A DNA stretch of 6,464 nucleotides. Origin: Acidobacteriota bacterium. Lineage in GTDB: Bacteria; Acidobacteriota; Terriglobia; UBA7540. The first letter of the stretch is position 1. Each line of letters starts with the position of its first letter. Of the stretch, positions 1-5,685 are shown piece by piece. The stretch lies in assembly GCA_021784615.1 (NCBI GenBank), contig JAJYHU010000183.1, positions 1 to 6,464 on the forward strand. The letters are read 5' to 3'. The notes under the pieces are model-generated. The model was not told the origin of the DNA. It ran no database searches and saw only the letters and a program-made list of their open reading frames with translations. The position numbers and the translations under genes were made by a program.

Positions 1-2717
1 CGGAACACGCAATGACACTGCTCTTCACCAACGCCGGCATGAACCAGTTCAAGGACGTTTTTCTGGGCCGCGAGAAGCGCGACTGTACGCGCGCCTGCTC
101 GTCGCAGAAGTGCGTGCGGGCGGGCGGCAAACACAATGACCTGGAACAGGTGGGCCGCACCCGCCGCCATCACACCTTCTTTGAAATGCTCGGCAACTTC
201 AGCTTTGGCGACTACTTCAAGCCGGAGGTGATTCCCTGGGCGTGGGAACTGGTCACCAAAGACTTTGGCATTCCCAAGGAAAAGCTCTATGTCACCGTCT
301 TCCGCGAGGACGACGAAGCCGAAGACCTGTGGGCAAAGATTGTGCCGCGTGAGCGCATCTTCCGCTTTGGCGAAAAAGAAAATTTCTGGCAGATGGGCGA
401 GACCGGGCCGTGCGGGCCGTGCAGCGAAATCCATTACGACATGGGGCCCGAAGCGAGCGACCTCGGCCACAAGGATTGCAAATTCCCCTGCCCGGAAGAT
501 TGCGGGCGCTACGTCGAAATCTGGAACCTCGTGTTCATGCAGTTCAACCGCGATGAATCCGGCCAGATGACGCCGCTTCCCCGCCCTTCCATTGACACCG
601 GCGCGGGACTTGAGCGCCTGGCGGCGGTGCTGCAAGGCAAGCTCTCGAATTTCGATACCGATCTTTTCAAGCCGATCATCGAAGAAGCCGCGGCGCTTGC
701 GAACGTCGAGTACGGCACGAATCACGATACCGACGTTTCACTCCGCATCATCGCCGACCACGCGCGCGCGGCAACCTTCCTGATTTCCGACGGCGTGCTG
801 CCCTCGAACGAAGGCCGCGGATACGTCCTGCGCCTCATCATGCGCCGCGCGCTCTACCACGGCCAGACGCTGGGAATGAATGAGCCGTTCCTCTTCAAAA
901 TGTCCGGCCACGTCGTCGAGATGATGAAGTCCGCTTACCCCGAACTCGCCGAAACATCGCATCACGTTGCCAAGGCCATCAAGATTGAAGAGGAGCGGTA
1001 CGAGAAAACGACGCGGGTCGGCATCGGGCGCCTGGACATGACGGTCGTTACTGCTCACACCGGTGTTGTAATCCCATTTCAGCACTGGAGGGAATATTCG
1101 GCGGAGGGAAAAGGTAACCTTCGTGCACGTATTGAACAGATATCCGCCCTGAACCCCATCTCGGACGGGAGCCAACTCGAACTGGGCCGAAAAGCGTTGA
1201 GCCAAGACCGCAAAGGGATCATCGCGGGTAAGGATCTGTTCCTCCTTCATGACACTTTCGGGCTGAGACCGGACTTCGTCGAGGACGTTGTGAAGAATTA
1301 CGACGTCGCGGTGGATCGCGAAGGGTATAACGTCGAGATGGAGCGTCAGCGAAGGCTCGCCCGTCTCCTAGCTCAGGGCTGGCAGAAAGAGGAAGTTGCA
1401 CCAGTTTACTTCGACGTTGCCGAAAACCAGAAAACAGAGTTCGACGGCTACAAGCGTGTGCGTTCGGAGGGCTGCCAGATCGTCGCGTTGATTCAGAAGG
1501 GCCAGCCGGTGACGGAAGCGAAGGCCGGGCAACAGGTTGAAATTGTGCTCGACCACACGCCGTTTTACGCTGAAGCCGGAGGCCAGGTCGGGGACATCGG
1601 ACGCTTCTTCGCTCCTAACAGCGATCATGAAGTTGCAAATGTTACGGACACGTATCGACCGGTAACGGGCATCATTGCGCACAAGGCCATCGCGCGCGAT
1701 GTTCTGCGCGTGGGCGACGTGGTGACGGCCGTGGTAGATGCCGAACGTCGCGACGCGATTCGCCGCAATCACACGGCGACGCACTTGCTGCACGCGGCGC
1801 TGCGCAGTGAACTCGGCACGCACGTCAAGCAGGCTGGGTCACTCGTGGCGCCGGACCGTTTGCGCTTCGATTTTTCACATTTTGCCGACTTGGGTGAGCA
1901 GGATTTGCTCGATATCGAAGACCTGGTCAACGAGCACGTCCTCAAAAACGAAGAGGTCCGCACTGAGCAGATGGAGATCGACCAGGCGATCAATTCCGGC
2001 GCCATGGCGCTGTTTGGGGAAAAATACGGCGACCAGGTGCGCGTGGTCTCGATTGCCGACGGCAGCTTTTCCAGGGAGCTTTGCGGCGGCACGCACGTCC
2101 GGCGCACGGGCGACATCGGCCTGTTCAAAATCATTTCCGAATCGAGCGTGGCGGCCGGCACCCGCCGCATTGAGGCCATCACCGGCACCGGCGTGCTGGA
2201 ACACCTGCGCAAGACCAGCGAGACGCTTGAGATGGTGGGCGAAACATTGCGCTCCAAGCCCGAGGAAGTTCTGGAGGCGGCTCAAAAGCTTGCCGAATCC
2301 GAAAAGAAACTGCGCAAGCAGCTTGAAGCTCAGCAGATGAAGCGCGCGGCCGCAGAAGCCACGGACCTGCTGGACGAGGTTCGCGAGGTCAAGGGCGTTC
2401 GCGTGGTCGCGGCGCGGGTTGACGGCGTTTCGCGGCCCGCTATGCGGCAAATGATCGACACGCTGCGGCCCAAAATCCAGTCCGGAGTGATGGTGCTCGG
2501 AACAAACGGCTCCGAGGGCAAGCCCGCCATCATTGCCGCCGTCACCAAGGACCTGACCAGCCGCCTGGACGCCGGAAAAATCGTGAAGGAAGCCGCCGCC
2601 ATCATGGAAGGCTCGGGCGGCGGGCGCAAAGACCTGGCTGAGGCGGGCGGCAAGAATCCCGAGAAATTGGATGAATGCATCCAAGCAATAGCAGGAATTG
2701 TCGAAAGGATGTTGTAG
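1..2717 (+). CDS. alaS: Alanyl-tRNA synthetase (5'-partial)
   Basis: This class II synthetase joins alanine to tRNA-Ala in the cytoplasm and hydrolyses mischarged Ser- or Gly-tRNA. The reading frame is open from base 3 and the first visible residues align with about residue 33 of E. coli AlaRS, so the true start lies before the window. Numbering from the ATG at 12: the aminoacylation core includes LLFTNAGMNQFKDVFLG (3-19), RAGGKHNDLEQVG (36-48), FFEMLGNFSFGDYF (56-69) and motif 3 around DGVLPSNEGRGYVLR (260-274). The editing domain carries both zinc motifs, HTATH (587-591) and CGGTH (691-695). A coiled-coil segment and a C-Ala/DHHA1 domain ending in GSGGGRKDLAEAGG follow. A Cys/His cluster (H153, C156, C160, C164) resembles one seen in other AlaRS. 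The protein is about 60 residues longer than E. coli AlaRS, mostly from an insert at about 343-401. The identity is certain; only the start is missing. Confidence 0.97.
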   Translation, partial: EHAMTLLFTNAGMNQFKDVFLGREKRDCTRACSSQKCVRAGGKHNDLEQVGRTRRHHTFFEMLGNFSFGDYFKPEVIPWAWELVTKDFGIPKEKLYVTVFREDDEAEDLWAKIVPRERIFRFGEKENFWQMGETGPCGPCSEIHYDMGPEASDLGHKDCKFPCPEDCGRYVEIWNLVFMQFNRDESGQMTPLPRPSIDTGAGLERLAAVLQGKLSNFDTDLFKPIIEEAAALANVEYGTNHDTDVSLRIIADHARAATFLISDGVLPSNEGRGYVLRLIMRRALYHGQTLGMNEPFLFKMSGHVVEMMKSAYPELAETSHHVAKAIKIEEERYEKTTRVGIGRLDMTVVTAHTGVVIPFQHWREYSAEGKGNLRARIEQISALNPISDGSQLELGRKALSQDRKGIIAGKDLFLLHDTFGLRPDFVEDVVKNYDVAVDREGYNVEMERQRRLARLLAQGWQKEEVAPVYFDVAENQKTEFDGYKRVRSEGCQIVALIQKGQPVTEAKAGQQVEIVLDHTPFYAEAGGQVGDIGRFFAPNSDHEVANVTDTYRPVTGIIAHKAIARDVLRVGDVVTAVVDAERRDAIRRNHTATHLLHAALRSELGTHVKQAGSLVAPDRLRFDFSHFADLGEQDLLDIEDLVNEHVLKNEEVRTEQMEIDQAINSGAMALFGEKYGDQVRVVSIADGSFSRELCGGTHVRRTGDIGLFKIISESSVAAGTRRIEAITGTGVLEHLRKTSETLEMVGETLRSKPEEVLEAAQKLAESEKKLRKQLEAQQMKRAAAEATDLLDEVREVKGVRVVAARVDGVSRPAMRQMIDTLRPKIQSGVMVLGTNGSEGKPAIIAAVTKDLTSRLDAGKIVKEAAAIMEGSGGGRKDLAEAGGKNPEKLDECIQAIAGIVERML

Positions 2718-2737
2718 GGACGCAAATCGTCCTCTAC
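2714..2737 (+). other. Hairpin overlapping the alaS stop codon
   Basis: GTAG GGACG (2714-2722), loop CAAAT (2723-2727), CGTCC (2728-2732), one bulged T (2733) and CTAC (2734-2737) form a nine-pair stem that includes the TAG stop codon at 2715-2717. No U-tract follows, so it is not a classical intrinsic terminator. It could act as a 3'-end stabiliser or a U-less terminator. The pairing is seen directly; the function is inferred. Confidence 0.3.
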
Positions 2738-2778
2738 CTCCGTGCTGGATTTCGGTTAGTACGGCGCGGGCGCTACCG

Positions 2779-2798
2779 GAGCAAAAGGCTCATTTTTT
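2779..2798 (+). terminator. Possible weak intrinsic terminator of alaS
   Basis: GAGC (2779-2782), loop AAAAG (2783-2787) and GCTC (2788-2791) form a short stem followed by A and six T residues (2793-2798). The stem has only four pairs, so it is weak. Its position, after alaS and immediately before a clear promoter, suits a terminator that separates the two transcription units. Confidence 0.35.
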
Positions 2799-2800
2799 GC

Positions 2801-2830
2801 TTGTTTCGCCAGGCGAAAACGGTCTATAAT
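2801..2830 (+). promoter_or_regulatory. Sigma70-type promoter for the cell-wall hydrolase genes
   Basis: A consensus -10 hexamer TATAAT (2825-2830) is preceded at 18 bp by TTGTTT (2801-2806), which matches four of six -35 consensus positions. Transcription would start near 2837 and give a leader of about 157 nt before the transglycosylase ATG. Its location between alaS and two wall hydrolase genes suggests it drives both. The hexamers are seen; the start point is inferred from usual spacing. Confidence 0.65.
2804..2818. promoter_or_regulatory. Palindrome in promoter, candidate operator
   Basis: TTTCGCC-A-GGCGAAA is a perfect inverted repeat with 7-bp arms around one central base. It overlaps the -35 hexamer and fills the first part of the -35/-10 spacer, so a bound dimeric regulator would block RNA polymerase. 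I do not recognise the regulator. Read as RNA it could form only a small hairpin, and it lies upstream of the expected transcription start, which favours a DNA site. Confidence 0.45.
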
Positions 2831-2836
2831 CGGGCA

Positions 2837-2993
2837 GTTTTGGACGGTGCCGCTGGCCTGAACGCAAGGCCGCGGAGGTTGGCGCCAGGCCGTTCTGCGA
2901 AGCCAAGAGGCGAATCGGTGCCCACGGTCGCTTGAGACCGAACGGCAGGGGGGATGAGTTCTGTTGCTCCGCGCGAGCGGGGCCAGGAGCTCA
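2837..2993 (+). promoter_or_regulatory. Structured 5' leader, candidate riboswitch-like RNA
   Basis: This stretch lies between the predicted transcription start and the transglycosylase ATG. I found these helices by hand. P1: CCGC and GGCCT (2850-2853, 2855-2859) with AGGCC and GCGG (2867-2871, 2872-2875), one bulged T. P2: TTGGC (2879-2883) with GCCAA (2902-2906). P3: CGGTC (2925-2929) with GACCG (2936-2940). The P2 loop contains GCCGTTC (2889-2895), which can pair either with GAACG in the P1 loop (2860-2864, five pairs) or with GAACGGC downstream (2940-2946, seven pairs). Competing long-range pairs of this kind are typical of RNA switches. No protein-coding gene is credible here. The class is unknown: cobalamin, c-di-GMP-I and TPP cores were not recognised, and resemblance to the c-di-AMP (ydaO) class is only partial. 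Function is inferred. Confidence 0.45.
2955..2993 (+). promoter_or_regulatory. SD-sequestering hairpin before the transglycosylase start
   Basis: The outer stem pairs TGAGTTC and TG (2955-2963) with CA and GAGCTCA (2984-2993), leaving G2986 bulged. A TT bulge (2964-2965) follows, and the inner stem GCTCCGC (2966-2972) closes on GCGGGGC (2977-2983) with a GCGA tetraloop of the GNRA type. That gives sixteen pairs, two of them G-U. The Shine-Dalgarno AGGAG (2985-2989) lies wholly in the 3' strand, and the last paired base (2993) touches the ATG at 2994. Such a hairpin should limit ribosome access unless it is opened. Confidence 0.55.
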
Positions 2994-3683
2994 ATGCGCA
3001 ACCGGCAACAGTCCAAAATCTCGGCCCTCATCGCTGCCTGCGGCCTCATCCTCGCAGCAGTCCTTCTTTGTCCGCCTCCATCCCAAGCCAGCAGTATTGT
3101 TGCGATCACCAAACCAGACGGCCGCATCGTCTACATCAACGCCGACATGCCCGCTGAACCCGCCGACCCCTGGGATTTCACTGAAGCCCCATCACCGGCG
3201 CTCTTGAGGATCGACTCGATTGTGCGCCGCGTGGCGAAACGCTACCAGATCGATCCCAAGCTTGTCCGCGCCATTATCCAGGCCGAATCCGATTATGATC
3301 CCAAGGCAGTCTCTTCAAAAGGCGCCATGGGGCTGATGCAACTGATTCCCTCCACCGCCCAGCGTTTTGGCGTGGGGAATCCTTTTGATCCCAAGCAGAA
3401 CATTGAAGGCGGCGTCAGCTACCTGAAATATCTCCTCAAGCTTTTTGGCGGAAACCTGCCGCTTTCGCTGGCCGCCTACAACGCGGGAGAAAATACCGTC
3501 ATCCGGTCCGGAGGCATCCCGGCCATCCCCGAGACCGAGCACTACGTGAAAGAAGTCACGCACCTGTACCACTCCCCGGCGTCAGATTCCGCGCAAGTGG
3601 CCGGACCGCCGGCAAACGGCGCGGCGCCCATTTATCAATATGTGGATTCATCCGGGGTCATTCACTTTACGAACGTGGAGTAA
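2994..3683 (+). CDS. Secreted SLT-type lytic transglycosylase
   Basis: This 229-residue enzyme is predicted to cleave the MurNAc-GlcNAc bond of peptidoglycan in the periplasm, leaving 1,6-anhydro-MurNAc ends. ATG 2994 is chosen because AGGAG lies 4 nt upstream and because it yields a normal signal peptide: basic MRNRQQSK, a hydrophobic stretch at about 9-25, and a likely cleavage after SQA (residue 32). The SLT/GEWL-type domain spans about 70-195. The catalytic glutamate is E98 in QAESDYDPKAVSSKGAMG, followed by GLMQLIPSTA (113-122) and AYNAGE (161-166). Short DUF4124-like strand-turn-strand motifs flank it, TKPDGRIVYIN (39-49) and YQYVDSSGVIHFTN (214-227), and the protein stops two residues after the second. 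The cysteine at 26 follows VLL, so it is not a lipobox. An amidase gene follows 84 nt downstream, suggesting a shared transcript. The gene sits behind a structured leader. Exact substrate preference cannot be read. Confidence 0.93.
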   Translation: MRNRQQSKISALIAACGLILAAVLLCPPPSQASSIVAITKPDGRIVYINADMPAEPADPWDFTEAPSPALLRIDSIVRRVAKRYQIDPKLVRAIIQAESDYDPKAVSSKGAMGLMQLIPSTAQRFGVGNPFDPKQNIEGGVSYLKYLLKLFGGNLPLSLAAYNAGENTVIRSGGIPAIPETEHYVKEVTHLYHSPASDSAQVAGPPANGAAPIYQYVDSSGVIHFTNVE

Positions 3684-3767
3684 CAATGGCTTCTTTCCCA
3701 TGGAATGGCCTTGGACAACTCGGAGGACTGGGAAGAAGCAAGAGCAACTGAACGCCTGATGCTGTAC

Positions 3768-5609
3768 ATGAAGAGGAGTCCATTTCGGTTGATTGTGCTG
3801 GCCGCCGGGTGCGTGGCTTTGGCGGCCGCAACCTCGTTTGCCGGTTCCAACCGCCGTTTTGATCGCGCCCGCCAGGCCTATGAACGGGCCGTCGTGCTGC
3901 AAAAGGAGCTTGAATCCAGGCCCCGGCGGTCACGCAAAAAAGCGGATTATGAGAAAGTTATCCGTGAGTTCCACGATGTCTACTGGAATGATTATGCTTA
4001 TCCGAAAGCTCCGGTCGCAGCAGAGGCCATCGGCGATCTTTATGCGGAAATGGGGCGGGTATTCTCCAACCCTGCGTACTTTCGTGACGCCGCGAAGGCT
4101 TATCAGTACGTGATTGCGCAGTACCCGGGATCCAGCATGGCTCGCGAATCAAAGCTGAGCCTAGGCAAGTTACACCTCTCCGACGAGGCGCGAGAGGCCC
4201 GAAGGAATCTGAGGGAAATCGCCCGCTCACGCGCCGAGCAAAAAACCGAAGAGTCTTCGAGCCACGACGACACAGCGGCCGATGTGGCGTCAAAAGGCGT
4301 GGTGGAGGTAACCGACATTCACGACTGGGTGGGGCCAAATTACACGCGAGTGGTGATCGGCGCCCGTGGCCCCATCAAGTTCGACGCCCTGCGCCTGACC
4401 CACCCGGACCGGATCGTCTTTGACCTGCCAAACACCCACGTTAAGCGCGCGCTCCTCCGTAAAGGCCTTCCCATCGACGGGCATTTCCTGCGCGACATCC
4501 GCGTGGGGCAATTCAAGCCCAACGTCACGCGCGTGGTGCTGGACGTTGAAAACGTGCAAGATTATTCCGTCTTTCCGCTGCCCAATCCGTTCCGGCTGAT
4601 CATTGACGTTCACGGCCTCGCTCAGCATAAAACTCAGGCGGCCTCTAAGCGAATAACCGCCTCGCTTGCAGCAAGAACCTCTGCAAGTCCGCGCCGGGAG
4701 GCGTCGAGAGAGCTTCCGGCCCATTCGCCCGCCGTCAAACCGGCGCCCGTCGCCAAAACCGAAGCCATCGATACGGCAAGACGCAAGCCGGTGGAACTTG
4801 CTGCATCGCTAGCGCCTCCGCCCGCGCAACCGGAAGAACTCCCGATCTCAACCAGGCCTGCTTCGCCCACGGAAAACGGCGAGCAAACGCTGACGAGGGC
4901 CCTGGGGCTTAAGATTGCCCGCATTGTCATTGACCCCGGCCACGGCGGCCATGATACCGGAACGATCGGGCCAACGGGGTTGGAAGAGAAAAACGTGGTT
5001 CTGGATGTCGCGCTGCGCCTGAGAAAGCTGCTGGAAACCAGGACGGACTGCCAAGTAATCATGACCCGCACGACCGACAAGTTTATTCCCCTCGAGGAGC
5101 GGACGGCGATCGCCAATGAAAAAGACGCCGACCTCTTCATTTCAATTCACGCCAATTCCAGCACCGATCCCCAAGTGCAGGGCATTGAGACTTACTACCT
5201 TAACTTTACGACCGATCCAGACGCCCTGGAACTGGCGGCGCGAGAAAACGCGACATCGCAGGAATCGGTCCATCAACTGCAATCTCTCATCAAAAAGATC
5301 GCCCTCAGCGACAAAGTGGAAGAATCCCAGGAGCTTGCCCGCGACGTACAGAAGGACCTTTATCGGGATATGTCCAGGGATTCGCACGGCATCCGCAATC
5401 GAGGAGTCCGGAAAGCCCCCTTCGTGGTTCTCATTGGCGCCAACATGCCCTCCATCCTGGCGGAGATTTCTTTCCTTTCAAATCCTCATTCCGAACGGCT
5501 GCTGCGGCGGGGGTCCTACCGCGAGAAAATCGCGGAAGCCCTTTTCCAGGGTATTGTAAAGTACATGAATAACCTGGGAACCATCCGCATGGCGCAGCGC
5601 ACGCACTAA
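3768..5609 (+). CDS. N-acetylmuramoyl-L-alanine amidase (TPR-like, AMIN, Amidase_3)
   Basis: This periplasmic zinc amidase cleaves between MurNAc and L-alanine of the stem peptide, a step in daughter-cell separation and wall turnover. ATG 3768 gives 613 residues and a clean signal peptide (MKRSPFR, hydrophobic core, cleavage near TSFAG, residue 26). ATGs at 3759 and 3705 are in frame, but none has a good Shine-Dalgarno. A TPR-like helical region spans about 28-137. An AMIN domain, known to bind peptidoglycan and localise amidases, spans about 178-283. A Pro/Ala-rich linker follows (about 285-380), then Amidase_3 (about 383-604). Predicted zinc ligands are H392 (DPGHGG), E407 (GLEEKN) and H461 (SIHAN); the catalytic glutamate is E566 (LAEISFLSN). 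A helical segment at about 486-535 matches the place where E. coli AmiB/AmiC carry their autoinhibitory helix. The product probably works with the upstream transglycosylase. The symbol is left empty because orthology to amiA/B/C is not clear. Confidence 0.95.
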   Translation: MKRSPFRLIVLAAGCVALAAATSFAGSNRRFDRARQAYERAVVLQKELESRPRRSRKKADYEKVIREFHDVYWNDYAYPKAPVAAEAIGDLYAEMGRVFSNPAYFRDAAKAYQYVIAQYPGSSMARESKLSLGKLHLSDEAREARRNLREIARSRAEQKTEESSSHDDTAADVASKGVVEVTDIHDWVGPNYTRVVIGARGPIKFDALRLTHPDRIVFDLPNTHVKRALLRKGLPIDGHFLRDIRVGQFKPNVTRVVLDVENVQDYSVFPLPNPFRLIIDVHGLAQHKTQAASKRITASLAARTSASPRREASRELPAHSPAVKPAPVAKTEAIDTARRKPVELAASLAPPPAQPEELPISTRPASPTENGEQTLTRALGLKIARIVIDPGHGGHDTGTIGPTGLEEKNVVLDVALRLRKLLETRTDCQVIMTRTTDKFIPLEERTAIANEKDADLFISIHANSSTDPQVQGIETYYLNFTTDPDALELAARENATSQESVHQLQSLIKKIALSDKVEESQELARDVQKDLYRDMSRDSHGIRNRGVRKAPFVVLIGANMPSILAEISFLSNPHSERLLRRGSYREKIAEALFQGIVKYMNNLGTIRMAQRTH

Positions 5610-5624
5610 GCCGGCAACCCCCAA

Positions 5625-5647
5625 AGGCGCTTGAAAGGTTTTCGCCT
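5625..5647 (+). other. Small hairpin after the amidase gene
   Basis: AGGCG (5625-5629) and CGCCT (5643-5647) can pair around a 13-nt loop, 16 nt after the amidase stop codon. No U-tract follows; the next bases are C-rich. It is a weak candidate for transcript end formation between the amidase and the next gene, and nothing else in this 76-nt gap supports a terminator. Confidence 0.2.
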
Positions 5648-5669
5648 GCCCCCCTCCGCCACAGATTTC

Positions 5670-5678
5670 TGCTATCCT
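5670..5678 (+). promoter_or_regulatory. Extended -10 promoter, possibly leaderless start
   Basis: TGC-TATCCT (5670-5678) fits an extended -10 element (TGnTAnnnT). No -35 is visible; the upstream bases are C-rich. The hexamer ends 7 nt before the ATG at 5686, so transcription would begin at or within a base or two of the start codon. No Shine-Dalgarno is present in that space, which agrees with a leaderless mRNA. The elements are seen; use as a promoter is inferred. Confidence 0.35.
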
Positions 5679-5685
5679 AAAGTCG

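Noticed and set aside
1038..1214. Intein or intein remnant in alaS
   Set aside because: The extra segment is only about 50 residues, lacks a Cys/Ser start and a terminal His-Asn followed by Cys/Ser/Thr, and is not in a catalytic motif where inteins usually insert.
1875..2684. Antisense open frame of 269 codons within alaS
   Set aside because: It lies entirely opposite the strongly conserved alaS coding sequence, is rich in Ala/Gly/His/Leu as expected of a mirror frame in GC-rich DNA, and shows no recognisable domain.
2675..2935. Open frame of 86 codons crossing the alaS end and the intergenic region
   Set aside because: It overlaps the alaS C-terminus in another frame, has Arg-rich composition typical of non-coding frames, and runs through the promoter and leader stems.
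2964..2993. TTG at 2964 as start of the transglycosylase
   Set aside because: ATG 2994 has AGGAG at 4 nt and gives a proper signal peptide. The TTG start would add ten residues before it and lies inside the SD hairpin.
2837..2993. Cobalamin, c-di-GMP-I (GEMM) or small SRP RNA
   Set aside because: I looked for the B12 box (GCCACTG), the GEMM core (CGCACAGGGCAAACC) and the SRP tetraloop region (CAGGTCCGGAAGGAAGCAGC) and none is present.
3057..3080. Lipobox in the transglycosylase signal peptide
   Set aside because: The residues before Cys26 are VLL. A lipobox needs a small residue (Gly, Ala or Ser) directly before the cysteine, and a signal peptidase I site (SQA) follows.
3705..3767. ATG 3705 as start of the amidase
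   Set aside because: It would place 21 mostly acidic, hydrophilic residues before a complete signal peptide. No Shine-Dalgarno favours it, so 3768 (or 3759) is preferred, though not proven.
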